Positions 23,126 through 34,479 of a DNA stretch of 64,000 nt are shown one piece after another. Each line of letters starts with the position of its first letter. Position 1 is the first letter of the stretch. The stretch covers positions 148,709-212,708 of the forward strand of contig PYSS01000068.1 in NCBI GenBank assembly GCA_003049465.1, given 5' to 3'. This stretch comes from Magnaporthiopsis rhizophila (Eukaryota; Ascomycota; Sordariomycetes; Magnaporthales; Magnaporthaceae). The notes beneath the pieces were generated by a model, which had not been told where the DNA came from, searched no databases, and was given only the letters and a program-made list of their open reading frames with translations. The translations under genes and the position numbers were made by a program.

Positions 23126-24079
23126 TCAATGCCGCCTGCGCTGCCTCTCCCTCCTCTCCTTCTCCCAGATGCCCAACGCCGACATGACAGCAGCGACAGC
23201 CCATCGCTCACCCAACAGGCCCGTATCGCCCGTGCCGACAAACCGAAAGCGTGCCGACTCGGTGAAGCTCAAGGGGCCCGAGCCCGCCCAGACGGCAACG
23301 ACCTCGCACCCGTCGCTCGTCACGAACTCGCCCGGCGGCGGGCCTTTCGCGGTCCGCACCAGCTTCCAGCCGGTCCAGGAGCCGCCGAGCGAGTCGACGG
23401 CCGCGCCGTACGAGTGGCGCCACTCAAACGACTCCTTGCGCATCACCTGCGTCGTGGCGCCGACCTCGACGTCGAAGCGGTAGCAGCGGCTGGTGAAGCC
23501 GAAATCGCATTCGACCTCGACGTCGGACGCTGCTGCTGCTGCTGGTATCCCCGGCATGGGCGGCAGGGTCAGGGTAAAGTCGCCACCGAAGCTAGCGAAC
23601 TCGACGGCGGCGAGCACAGCGGACCGGTCCGGGTCGGGCCCGTTGTGCAGCACGATAGGGGGCGAGCTGCTGAAGCCAGAGTGCAGACGCACGGCGTATA
23701 TGTTGGGGTGCTCGTCGTTGCCGAGCATGAAGGTGCGCGAGAAGCCGTAGTTGGTCGCGTGCAGGTTGAACTTGTCGGGGAACTGGCGCTGGATCTGGGT
23801 TTGGGACTGCTGTGGCGGCGGTTGCTGCTGCTGCCATGGTTGTGCTTGAGGCTGCTGCTGTTGCTGTTGCTGATATTGTTGTCGCTCTGGCCCCGGCTCG
23901 TAATCAGGCGGCGGTGTAGGCGGACGCTGAACCTGTCCGCCTTTCTCCTTCATTTCGTCTTTGGTGTCTTGGCCATGACGTGGATCTACCGAGCCGGGGT
24001 TGGATTTCACGTCGGCCGGCCTTCCGTTCTCATCGCCCTTCCTCAATCCAATCTTTTCCGCAAGGCGATGGAAGCCCAT
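23126..24079 (-). CDS. Tubby-like C-terminal (LURP-type) domain protein
   Basis: A single exon of 317 aa. The N-terminal third is disordered, with PPTPPPDY and a Gln-rich stretch. From about residue 100 the protein reads FPDKFNLHATNYGFSRTFMLG, YAVRLHSGFS, FEWRHSYG, SLGGSWTGWKLVR, CEVVAVWAGSG and FRFVGTGDTGLLGERWAVAAVMSAL. This is the pattern of fungal tubby-C2/LURP-like proteins, which are thought to bind membranes lipids, though this is unproven for fungal members. The 3' end converges on the oxidoreductase gene with about 260 bp between stops. The 5' side has no close neighbour. Confidence 0.8.
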   Translation of the reverse strand: MGFHRLAEKIGLRKGDENGRPADVKSNPGSVDPRHGQDTKDEMKEKGGQVQRPPTPPPDYEPGPERQQYQQQQQQQPQAQPWQQQQPPPQQSQTQIQRQFPDKFNLHATNYGFSRTFMLGNDEHPNIYAVRLHSGFSSSPPIVLHNGPDPDRSAVLAAVEFASFGGDFTLTLPPMPGIPAAAAASDVEVECDFGFTSRCYRFDVEVGATTQVMRKESFEWRHSYGAAVDSLGGSWTGWKLVRTAKGPPPGEFVTSDGCEVVAVWAGSGPLSFTESARFRFVGTGDTGLLGERWAVAAVMSALGIWEKERRERQRRRH

Positions 24080-25120
24080 GATTTGTTGTTTAAAGGCTTA
24101 TTAAAGTAGGAGTAAATTCTCAACCAGGGCGCCGCTGTAAATTGATACGAGGTACCAGGGAGGACTCTGGCACATCTGGAGCTGGAGACATATTTAAAGG
24201 CATGACGGAGGTCGGCAATGAGGTCATCAGCAATCCTTTGGGGCTTCGCAGCTCCAATACCGGTAAAAATGCTCTGTTCCACATGCAGGGCATGGCATCA
24301 TCGGCAAGGCGCAGCGTGCTGTGCCATGCTGACCACCCGTGCGTCTGAGAGCTGACACTGTTTTGGCAGTAGGAGACAGGATGCGACCCTTACCAGCGGA
24401 TGGTGAGAAGCGACGCCCTTTGGTGCTTGGAGTGTGGCGTCGTGGCGCCGTCACATGACCACCCATCTCCTCACCAGCCCGCAACTACCGCTGAGTGGTG
24501 CAAAATCGACAGCCGAGACAGTTTCACCCCCATGATTCTTCGTCGTTGAAATCACTCACCTAGTCGCGGTACCAAGAGCCGCCTTCCCCACGGGGATGGT
24601 CATGGCAAACCCGGCATCGGCCAATCGCCGTCCTCGCCCACCCTACCAACTCCGAGCCGGATCTCCAAATCCTCCGATTTATCCAGCTCATTTATCCAGA
24701 CCATACGCTGACCGAATCAATCTCGCACTAGCGGAGCCCCAATATGGGACCAATGATCCGCAATATGGGAGCCTTCAGACCCCGTCGGCTGGGCCTGCGC
24801 GAGCTCTCGAGCCACGAGGAGTGGATATAGCCATCGCGGGAACAAGATGGAAGATGGAAAAAATATGATGCCCAAGATGGAGACGCGCGCGGTGTGGTGG
24901 GGAGCGGCGGCCACTTCCTCCGGCAGGGATCATCCTCCCAGTCCGGCTATATGACGACGACATGGGAGAAGACCTTGGCAGGAGACTTTCGAAGAATATA
25001 AAAAGGGACAGGTTCGAGCTGAGTGTCGAGCGGTCGGTTGATCTTGGTCTGCAGAGCTCCTGTACACAGCTCCCGACACCTGCTTCATAGTCCGAGGACC
25101 AGCTCCGTATACTCGCCACG
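24080..25120. other. Intergenic and GH10 promoter region
   Basis: No gene is recognised. The proximal part holds a TATA-like box at 24996-25003 and a C/T-rich leader before the xylanase start. Confidence 0.5.
24996..25003 (+). promoter_or_regulatory. TATA-like box of the xylanase gene
   Basis: TATAAAAA lies about 120 bp before the xylanase ATG at 25121. The placement suits a strongly induced secreted enzyme gene; a carbon-source regulator site could not be confirmed. Confidence 0.5.
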
Positions 25121-26408
25121 ATGCATCTCCTTTCCGCCATCACCCTCGCCGGGCTGGCCTCTGCCGTGCCTATGGTCGTCAATGATGCCAACGCTTTCCT
25201 GTACAGTGCCCCCCTATTATCCGTTCCCTCCCGGCACAGCGGACGGCGTCCTGACCGAGTCCCGGATACCTATACAGCAAGCTGCGGCAGACGCAGACCC
25301 TGAACGCGGCCATGGTAGCCGCAGGCCGCGAGTACGTCGGCACCTCCCTGACGATCCGCAACGACAACCAGGAGAACACCATTATCCGCAACGAGTTCGG
25401 GTCCATAACGCCCGAGAACTCGATGAAGTGGGACGCCACGGAGCCTCAGCAGGGGCGGTTCTCGTTCGGGGGCGCCGACCAGGTGGCCAACTACGCGCGG
25501 CAGAACCGCAAGCACCTGCGCTGCCACACTCTGGTCTGGTACAGCCAGCTGCCGCAGTGGGTCAACAGCATCAACAACAACGCGACGCTGATGCAGGTCA
25601 TGACCAACCACATCAACACCGTCATGGGCCGGTACAAGGGCCAATGCAACCACTGGGATGTCGTGAACGAAGGTGAGTTCAGTTCGGATGGAACTACACT
25701 GCTCACCCCCTGTGTTTTCACCTCCTAACTCTGCACCGTCCGTCCCACAGCCCTCAACGAGGACGGCACGCTCCGCGACAACGTCTTCCTCCGCGTCATC
25801 GGCAAGCAGTACATCCCGATCGCGTTTCGGATCGCGGCCGCGGCGGACCCGTCGGCCAAGCTCTACTACAACGACTATAATCTCGAATACGGCGAGGCCA
25901 AGGCGCTGGGCGCGCAGCAGATCCTCAAGGACGTGCAGGCCTGGGGCGTCAAGATCGACGGCATCGGCCTGCAGGGCCACCTCGTGTCGGCGCCCACGCG
26001 CACGCAGTCGACGGTGACGCCGTCGCAGGAGGTGCTCGAGAAGACGCTGCGCCTGTACACGGACCTGGGCGTCGACGTGGCCTACACCGAGCTCGACATC
26101 CGCATGCCGATGCCGTCCAACGCCCAGAAGCTGCAGGCCCAGGCCGACGCCTACCAGCGCGTCGTGGCCAGCTGCATTGCCGTCGAGCGCTGTGTCGGTA
26201 TTACCATCTGGGTGAGTTTTCTCGTTGCCGGTTGGGGATTTCTATTTTGCTGACTTGTTTTTTAACCTCCCCGCAGGGCGTGTCGGATCGCTACTCGTGG
26301 GTCCCTTCGACCTTCAACGGCGAAGGTGCCGCGCTGCTCTGGACGGACAACTACCAGAAGAAGCCTGCGTACAACGGCTTCATCAAGGGGCTCTCCGCCT
26401 CGAGCTAG
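25121..26408 (+). CDS. GH10 endo-1,4-beta-xylanase, secreted
   Basis: Exons 25121-25200, 25278-25672, 25751-26211 and 26277-26408 give 355 aa with three introns (77, 78 and 65 bp), all with clean GT/AG ends. The enzyme cleaves internal beta-1,4 bonds of xylan (EC 3.2.1.8). [15 protein letters not shown] is a signal peptide. GH10 landmarks are [35 protein letters not shown] with the acid/base Glu (about E158), [24 protein letters not shown] with the nucleophile Glu (about E272) and the [13 protein letters not shown] loop, which is split by the last intron. There is no carbohydrate-binding module. Together with the GH27 and GH20 genes it suggests a plant- and fungal-wall degrading lifestyle. 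Confidence 0.95.
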
Positions 26409-27021
26409 GTTCTGGGGATCGAGACTAGTACCTGAAGTAGTCCTATTCATTTCCTCGACAAATGCCATTGTAAATAATAAAGAAAATGGACCAGCTCGGA
26501 GGTATTCCATCAAGCCGGAAGACAGTGGGTAAGTGTTGGTGTCTCGGCATGGTTGGGCCTATAACGCGGAGAACGGTAGCACTTTGTGTGTTTGATAGGG
26601 ACAGATAATTCGCGTGTTTATTTGGACATACCAAACGGAAGCCAACCATTTTCCGCGCGTGATAGATGGTACGGCCAGAGGATGAAGTCCACCATATAAA
26701 TGCCAGGTTGCCTTTCGCCGTACCAGTATCCGTGCCGGTAGTATGTCGGCGGCGCCAGGCATAACCTACGGCAATATCAAATCTATGGTCCGGCGCCAGC
26801 GGGTGACGCCTGTGTCCGCTGTATTGCCAGATATAAAACATATGAGCGGCCCCAGGCCGAGTACGCTCGCTCTGCGCGGCTCCGTTGCCGCCACAAGAAT
26901 CTCGCGAGGGATTGCCATCGAGGCATTCGACCGGCACACGTGTTAGTCATCGCTGCCCGAATATTTGCGCACATACGCCACCGATTCGCAAAGCCTGGCG
27001 GTGCGCAGGCCTCGGCCCGGC

Positions 27022-27145
27022 GGGGAGCAGCACTGGATCTTGGCCCATCCACGTAAACCAGAAAGGCTTTTACTATCTCCCAATTTGGTTGTTACAAAAC
27101 GAAATAAGAAAGGAAAAGGTAAATAAAAATACAAATAAAAGTTGC
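27022..27145 (-). repeat. Dispersed AT-rich element, copy at 27 kb
   Basis: The reverse complement matches 57848-57957: both have CTTTTATTTGTATTTT, ATTTACCTTTTCC, AACCAAATTGGGAG and CCAAGATCCAGT in the same order. This copy has about 15 extra bases between the last two blocks. The nature of the element is unknown. Confidence 0.7.
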
Positions 27146-28203
27146 AAATATTATCGGATTTTTTTTTTATTATTAAGCTGTGCGATCCGCCTTTTTAAAA
27201 GGATGTTGTTTATTGCTGCTAGTACACCTAATGAGAAAGGCCAGGAAGCGTTCCCCGTTGTACGACCAGGAGCGCAGGGTGAAAGTGGAGGTTTGGGAGG
27301 ATCGCGTCGAGACCAAGCTTGGTCTGTGGAACGAGATCGTCTGTCCTGGGTTGTTCAGGTGGCGGCAGGACGGGCGGCCAGCCCCGCAGGGTGAGTGATG
27401 ATAGGCTCGGCGCCGCAGGAAGCCTTGGCTGTCAGAATCTTGTCCATAAGCTGGGGCGTGGAGAGGAAAGAGACAGTTCGGGATGGGAAGTCGGCAAGAA
27501 TGGCGTTTTGAGGAGAGAGGAGGGAGTGTGTCTAGGAGAAAAAAAAGAACGGGCTGAGAGTTTGCTTCCTACACTCGCCATCGCACCAATATCGCAGCCA
27601 TGGCGGTCCTCATGGGCCCCTCTCACCGCCATCCCCATATCAGCCGCCTCGTTTCGACATGCCTCTTTTTCCATAGCATCGCAGTTTACAGGCTCCCTCG
27701 GTCCGTCCCCAGCCCGAGAACGCGGCTTTTTGAGCTACACAGTCTGCATCGGCTTCGAGGCTCTGCCGTACGAGAACTGCGCAGCTCTGCGTCACGGACC
27801 GCAGCCCACCGCCAGGGAGAGATAAATTTTTACTGGCAGAAGGGCCCAATGGCGCGTCGAGGGAATCCCAGGTCCCAGATCCCACGTAAGGCAACCTACT
27901 GAATCATATTGTCTTCATGCCAGAATGACGCACTCCCATCACACGGGCCATACGATTACTGCATCCTCACGCGGGCTCTATTTGAGCAACACCTTGCCAC
28001 ATACCCGCAACCTCGCTTCTGGCATAACCCAAAAAACGGCAGCGAACTAGGTAGCGAGGTCAAACCTGCCGCTTGCACCCGGGTCGTTTCGAAGCACTAG
28101 CCAGGACACCAGGCACGCGCGCAGGAAAAAGGTCCGCCTTCAACGGCACAGAGTCCGAGTGCTCCCAGAGTGAGTCCGACCCGGAAGACGAAGATGAGTT
28201 TAC

Positions 28204-28266
28204 CCAGAACAACAGCCAAGATGGTCAAACCCGAGGAGATGGGTCTGACGACGGACCCGAGGGATG
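28204..28266 (+). pseudogene. Fragment resembling the 3' end of the amino acid permease gene
   Basis: Read in one frame this gives AKMVKPEEM then TDPRDD, close to the C-terminus KTKMVKPEEM...TDRRDD of the permease encoded at 59528-61419. Identity is high over about 60 nt at the DNA level. Orientation is opposite to the permease gene. Nothing of the rest of the permease is nearby, so this is a detached fragment. Confidence 0.6.
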
Positions 28267-28287
28267 ACCGGGTGTGGCCGGTATAGA

Positions 28288-28462
28288 TGCTGCTGCTTAT
28301 CGCCGGTGAAGGCGCCGAGCAGGATGCCGCTAACGTCGGCCGGTTACGGCAGCCGACGCACCCGTTCCAACGTCCAATTGGCACCGGTCAATTGGCTCAT
28401 GTCGTGCTGGAACACCTCGGCGAACTCGTATGCCGTCGGCGGGATTAACGTCAACCCGTCCA
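28288..28462 (-). pseudogene. Fragment resembling exon 1 of the GH20 hexosaminidase
   Basis: On the minus strand this reads DGLTLIPPTAYEFAEVFQHD and LTGANWTLERVRRLP, nearly the residues 61-97 region of the GH20 gene at 35099-37456. By eye the DNA is about 85% identical to 37108-37284, in the same orientation. No downstream GH20 sequence follows. It is an isolated gene piece. Confidence 0.7.
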
Positions 28463-28540
28463 AGTGTATGCCGGCAGGTGCCTTGGTCGGATAGACAGAT
28501 ATAACCCACCCAACCACTTCATGACCGGCACGGGTCCCTC

Positions 28541-28629
28541 GGGCTGTCAAATTTGTCGCCGCACCAACGGCGTTCGGCGCAGGACGTCGAGAACTGGTGG
28601 GCTGCATTACGAACCCCTCACTTCGACTT
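28541..28629 (+). repeat. Repeat block B, inverted copy at 57.5 kb
   Basis: Blocks GGGCTGTCAAATTTGTCGCC, CGCAGGACGTCGAGAACTGG and ACGAACCCCTCACTT recur in inverted order and strand at 57513-57596. Confidence 0.65.
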
Positions 28630-29094
28630 TCCCAGCTTCAACTGTGAAAGGCTGTGACGGGGCCTGAGGAAAGTAGCAGCTCGAGAAAAGAAACTCTCAA
28701 GACGAACACGAACCAAAGTCCATCAAAGAGAGCACCAGGTTGACTATTGTGTATATACTGCCTAAAAACACGCTCACAGAGGCCTTTGCAAAATCAAGGG
28801 CGCTTGCAGGCTGTCATGGCAGCGACAAGGAGAAGAAAAATAAGACAAGAGGAAAACAAAACGAGGACAACATATGTGGTATACGTAAAGAGATGGAAAG
28901 AGAAAAGAAAAAGAAAGCGGAAAGGAGAAAGCAGATTCGAAAAAGACATTGTTTCCTGAAGGAGAAACGCCACAAACAGGCACTAACGCAACCCCGGAAC
29001 GTTCCCAGCCTAGAAGCAGAGCGTTGCCAACCCAATCCGGAAAAAAAAAAAAAAAAAAAACATGTGAACATATACGTTGCTAAGGAATTCGCCT

Positions 29095-31705
29095 TCACGC
29101 ATCATTCTCGTCATCAAGATCACTAAGCTCATCGTCGCTCGGTCCGTCGTCTTCGCCTTCACCCTTGCTGTCGTCGTCCTCGTCGTCATCACGAGGAGCA
29201 GCACCGGCGGCGACGATGGTGGAGCCGTCGTTTTCATCGCCGCCGCCACCGCTGCCACCGCTGCCACCGCTGCCACCACTGCCGCCGCCGTCCTTGGACT
29301 CCCACGGTCTGAAGTGGTTCTCGAGCCAGCGGTGCATGGTCTCGGGCGACTTGGTGCCGAGCTGGGCGCTCTCCGAGGCCGCCAGGGCGGCCGGGTCGAC
29401 CTCCTTGACAGAGGCCTGCCAGGGCAGAAAATGCTCGCGGGACCAGACCTCGAGCGGCGAGTCTTTGTGGGCGGGCATGCCAAGACGGGCGTTCTCAGCA
29501 GCAATGGCGGCGGCGGCGGTCTGCATGCCGTCTCCGGTGCGCATTCGCACTAGCTCCTCGCGCAGGTCTTTGCCCGACATGGACTTGACGTCGTCGGTGT
29601 GAGGGAACACCTCACCCGCACGCTCCTCGCGCAGCTTGCCGATGGCTTCGGGAACGCGCCAGTCCTTGTTCGAGGCGGCAAGGGTTTCCGAGAGGCGGAT
29701 GAGGGCCTCGCGGGCGGACCGGTAAGGGCCCCGTTCCTTGACGACCCTCACGGCCGCGTGACTGCGCGGCATGCGACGGATGTAGCTAGGGCGCAGGCGG
29801 ATTGCACTATTCTCGACGCCGTGCTTGCGAAGCAGATGGTCGTTCAGACGGAGGCCCATGCGCATGCTTGTGGTCACGGCAGTCCACTCGCAGGGCGGCA
29901 TGGTGCACTTGACAGTGCCCGTGTAGCCGTAGCCATAGCCGCTGGCGGTGACGTCACCGTAACCGCCAACGTTGCGGTACGCACCCGGGTCACCGCCGCG
30001 ATCGGAGCGACGGCGGCGACGCTTGGCACTGATGGTCTCTCCCTCGGGAGGAGGAAGGTTTCCGTTCTTTGAGCTGGGAGGCGAACGGGAGACGTTATTG
30101 CCGTTGGCGACGGCCCAGCTGTGAACACCGACGGTGGGCAGGGGCCGACGGCGCTTTGCCGGTGGGGATCCAGGCGGATCAGTCTGCTCCTGGTCCTGCT
30201 CCGCTGCCTGGGAGGAAGGGCCCTGTGGCAGAGGCTGACGATGAAGCCGTGGGAGGGGCAGGAGGGCTGGCTGCTGTTGCAGTTGTTGCTGATGCTGCTG
30301 CCCAGGCAGTGGTGGCTGCTGCTGCTGCTGCGGCTGCTGCTGCTGCCCAGGCAGTGGTGGCTGCTGCTGCTGCTGCAGGTGCTGCGGGCGAGGCTGGATG
30401 GCCGGTTGGGGCTGGATGGCCGGCAGCTTATTGGGATGCGTCTGCCCCGGCGGTGGTGGCGAGTGTCCAAGGTGGGAAGGCGGCGGCGGCGGCTGGATGA
30501 CGCGCACGGCTGGAGGAACCAGGACCGACGACGACAAGGCCGGGCTGGGGCTGGGGCTGGCCTTGATCAGCGGTTGGGCGGCCAGGGCGGCAGCAGCAGT
30601 TGCCTGGACGTCATGATGATAGGACAGATGAGCGACAGCCTGCTGGGGACTGGTACGTGGGGCGGCGGCAGCAGCAGTAGTAGCAGCGACGGCGGCAGCA
30701 GCAAGGGCGGCGGGTGGCTGCGTGCTTGCAGTGGCCGGCGGGTTGGAGACGCCGAGGGCCGGATCAACAGCCAGGAAGCGGGTCTGGATGGCACACGTGA
30801 CCTTCTCAATGTAGGCCAGGTCGCTGGGGCCAGGGAGGGAGTCCCGCAAGTCAGCATATCGGCATCTGGCCGTGGTAGGTGGTACGTGGTAGGTGCTGCT
30901 AGGTGGTAGGGTAGGGGCTTTGGCCAGGGAAGTGAGGGGTTTGTTGGTTGGCCGTGTGTGCGCTGGGGCTTGGGCGACCCAGCCACCTGGACCCGCCCTG
31001 TGGTCGTCGCGATGCGCAAATGCAGGGCAGGACAGGGCAGGCAACGAGGATTGACGGAAGTGCGACGCGATTGAGTGCGGCTGCAATTGCAGAATAGAAT
31101 TCAAATAAAAAGTCTAATACTCACATGGACGAGCCAAACTTGTGACGGCGCTCGGCTGCGACGTCGCGGATGATGGCGCGCAGCGCAATGGCAAAGATGG
31201 AAATGCTCCAGTGGTAGCCAGCGTCCCAGGCCCTGGCGGCCGCGTCGAGGATGTCCTCATGGAGCGACAGCATCTCCGAGCTGGGCGGATGGTCCGAGTT
31301 GATCGAGACCAGTGCCGCGATGGCCATCTGGACCATTGGGCTCGAGCGGGCAGCCCTGGCCGACGACACAGCGCTGCCGCCGCCGCCATTGCTGACGACC
31401 GTCATGTTGCTGGTGCCGCGGGCGCGCTGGACCTGGGCTGCTGCCTGCTGCTGGTCGGGCTGTTGGTTGGTCACGAGATGGTGCTGATGGAGTGGAGGGT
31501 GCTGCTGCTGCTGCTGACTGCTGTGATGAGGCGGAGGATGTTGGAGAAGCTGTGGCTGTTGTGATTCCTGCTGCTGCTGATGTTGGTGCTGGTGCTGTTG
31601 CGGGTGCTGCTGTTGTTGCTGTTGCTGCTGTTGCTGCTGTGCGCCAGACCAGGCATTGCGGTGCGCATTCGGGTCTGTCGCCTCGCGTCTGATTGTGCCA
31701 AACAT
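29095..31705 (-). CDS. Gln/Pro-rich nuclear-type protein of unknown function
   Basis: Two exons are proposed, 31125-31705 and 29095-30823, joined over a 301-bp intron (GTGAGT donor; GCTGAC branch; CCCCAG acceptor) to give 769 aa with FGSSI-DLAYIEKVTCAIQ at the junction. The N-terminal exon has long Gln/His runs and then a helical SPMVQMAIAALVSIN region with EDILDAAARAWDAGYHW. The middle is Pro/Gln-rich with SPPAKRRRPLP and KRRRRR basic clusters. A possible zinc-binding segment, CTMPPCEWTAVTTSMRMGL...HLLRKHG, follows. The tail is Gly-rich, then strongly acidic. This looks like a chromatin or transcription-associated protein, but no family is recognised. The intron is longer than others here and should be treated with caution. 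Confidence 0.6.
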
Positions 31706-32015
31706 TCGGACGAAAGGTGGAGTCGGGGACGGGCGTTATGTATTGTCCAGCTCAGAAAGGGGCCTGATCATTGCGACTAGGCAGAACTAGAGCAGAAACG
31801 CTACCAACGCCGGTCCCTGTCGCGGTTGGAGGTTATTTGTTCTTGTGGGAAGCGACTGTGTGTTGGTTGTGTTTGATGGACCAAACGACCGGGACGAGGA
31901 AAGGGAGATTTTTTTTTTGTCAGGGCTGGCGTGTTGACTGTGTCTGCCTGGGCTGGGTTGGCTTGTCATTCCCACCCGGCACGCGCCCTGTGCTTTTTTT
32001 TTTTTTTTTTTTTTT

Positions 32016-32075
<60 letters not shown>

Positions 32076-33446
32076 GTTGCATACCGGCCTTGACCATCTT
32101 TGCAAGAGGTGGAATAGATCCGGATCGGAAGGTGCGNGGTTGGGTTCGCCAGCCAAGTGGCCCAACACTCCCCACTTTCTCCTGTCCCGAAATGGCTTGG
32201 TGCATGGGGTGGCGGATGCAGAGACAAGGGTGGGGAGCATGCACGAGCAGGTTGGGGAGCAATCAGCAGCCGAAGGCTATTGGACTGGGCGGCCGGGCCA
32301 AGAGCCAAGGGGCGCAGAGCCGGGAGATTGACTGTTGGTAGGGCGCTTACGGAAAACTGGCAACCAGCTGTCACGTCGAGCAGGGATTCACCCCACCCAC
32401 TCAGAGTGCCCAGCCAATGGCCGCCCGGCTCAGCCCCTCCCACTGCCCCACCCGACAATGCTGGAGTGGGCGGGAGCATCGGGAAAAATGAGATTCTGAA
32501 CTGCATGCTTGCGGAGCAGGCCTCTCGACAGGCTGCTGCGTGCTGAGGGGGACGGCTAATAATAGTGGGAGTTGAGCCAGTCTCCACTTCCAACTGGCAT
32601 TGCCTCGCACCGGAACCCACACCCACCCACGCAAACCCAGACTCCAGGCCACCACTAGGCGCACCCTCGCGGCGTTCCAGGCTCAGGCCGCAGCAAGAGT
32701 CGGGGGGGTTGGGCCTTGCTGCGCCCAGTCGCATCGCTCGATCGAAGCATGAAGGGCATGCCCAGCCGAGTCTGCGGGACGGACAGACGCTCCGGACGTC
32801 GCCTGAGGAGGGGATGGATGCCAGAAACAGAAGCGGGAGAATTGACTTCGGTTCTTCTGCAGGCCTGACCCTTGGCCCAGTCCAGTCAATCAGTCAAGTC
32901 AGTCCCGGCACAGCCTCTGTCGCCCCTGGCCCGCAGCCCCTCCCTCAGAACCTCAGACCAACCTAGAGCCCCCTCGGATTTTACCGCCCGACCCATCCAT
33001 TGTTCGCTGCGACCAAACGTGACCCGTAGTGCCATTGTCGACCTGCCTGTTTGCTCGGCCCTAGCCCCAAAACCCGCTAGCGTGTGCCGTCTAATTAAAC
33101 AATGCACAAGGCGGTCAGGTGCAGCCCCATGGTTTCTCCACGACCGGCATCCAACCGACCCGGCCGGGGTTTGTCTAGGCGAAGGAGAGGGAAAAAGGAA
33201 ATTAATAATAAGAGACGTTTGAGGGAAATGAGGGAGCGCCGGGGAGGGGAGGGACGGACGGGTGAGAAGAAAAAAGGAAGAAAACAGAAAAACAGGAAAA
33301 GTCGGTGAAACGAAAAAGCAATGGCAATCAATCAATAGCGCCAAAACTAACCAACGCCACACAGCATGACCAACCCAACACTGCCAGTGATTGCTGACCA
33401 ACGGAGCAGATCAGGACCAACAGGATCCCAAACCTGGCAAGCCTGA
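31706..33446. other. Intergenic with 80-bp poly-T tract and one ambiguous base
   Basis: T-tract 31994-32073 is interrupted only by CCC at 32016-32018. One N is at 32137. The rest has no convincing coding frame; the ORFs spanning the T-tract merely encode runs of Phe or Lys. Confidence 0.6.
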
Positions 33447-34479
33447 TCAGCTCGGCTGCTGCTCCTCGTCGACCTTGTGGATCTCCACCCCTGGCGGGGC
33501 GCCCACCAGCGCCTTGCACTGCGCGTAGATGACGAACTGGCCCGCCACCAGCCCGCACGTCATGACCACCCTGGGCCCCAGGCCCGTCGTTAGCAGCCGC
33601 CGCGGTCCGAATTCTCCCGCCAGCTGCAGCATGCGCGCCGTCACCCCTTGCCTCTTGTCGCCTGCGCCCTTGTTGATTGCCGACAGCAGCGTGTCGGCTG
33701 GATGCGAGAGCACCGCCGCCGCCACTCCCGCCGCGAGGCCGGACGCCAGCTCGACTCCTGTCGACTGCGCGTGCGTCAGAGCCGCCGTCCGATCTGGTCC
33801 CAAGCTGCGGTAGATGGCCTCGACCGCCGCCTCGTGCACCGCAAACTGCCCCACCGCGTACGGCACCTGCTTGAACAGCAGCGGCACGAACCCGGAGTAG
33901 AAGCCGCGTAGCCCTTCCTCGCGCGCCATGCGTGCGAACCCGGTCGCGAGCCCGGCCGCGTATCCTCGCTGCGATACTAGCCGGATCCGCGTTGCCTCTA
34001 GTGGACACAGCAGGATGTCGGCAAAGAACTCGGCCGACGCGCTCGCGCCCAGGTAGATGGCCGTGCGGTTGCGAGTTGCCCGCTCGCCGGGTCCGCCGGC
34101 CATGCCGACGAAGCTGCGCTTGAAGAACTCGTAGCCGGCGAACTTGCCGCCTCCCTGCACCAGGTAGCCGACCGCAGTGGGGCCGAAGCCGGTCAGCAGG
34201 GCGCTGGCCCCTTCTTTGGCGATGATGGACCGTCCAGCCTTGATCATGTTGCGGCCTTTCATGGCGTCGTCGACCTGGATGCGCGTCTTGACGACGTCGA
34301 TGGGCGTGGCGGCCTGTTCAGGCTGGTTAGCATAGCACTTTTTGGAGCATCTTGACCCTCAAGCAGCCGCTGGCACATACGGCATGCGTAGACATTGCGG
34401 CCAGCGCGCCGGCTCCAAAGAACTTTGTGTAGTCGAGCGCCGAGAAGGTCGGCAGCTCTGCCTGTTTTGCCGACGCCAT
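33447..34479 (-). CDS. mir1: Mitochondrial phosphate carrier, MIR1-type
   Basis: Exons 34381-34479 and 33447-34313 give 321 aa. The 67-bp intron (GTATGT to AACAG) is phase 0 and joins AAMSTHA to AATPIDVVKTRIQ. The protein imports inorganic phosphate across the inner mitochondrial membrane for ATP synthesis. Three mitochondrial-carrier repeats are visible: PIDVVKTRIQ, then CPLEATRIRLVSQ with GFYSGFVPLLFKQVPYAVGQF, then HPADTLLSAINK. The LLTGFGPTAVGYLVQGGGKFAGYEFFKR block and ADILLCPLEATRIRLVSQ are characteristic of the MIR1-type carrier. Length is normal. Exact orthology is inferred from these blocks. Confidence 0.9.

Larger units (their letters stand above)
26409..29094. other. Intergenic region with dispersed-element copies and gene fragments
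   Basis: No intact gene is recognised in 2.7 kb. It holds an inverted copy of a dispersed AT-rich element (27022-27145) and a mosaic of gene fragments (28204-28629). An A20 tract at 29041-29060 lies just before the next gene's 3' end. Confidence 0.55.
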
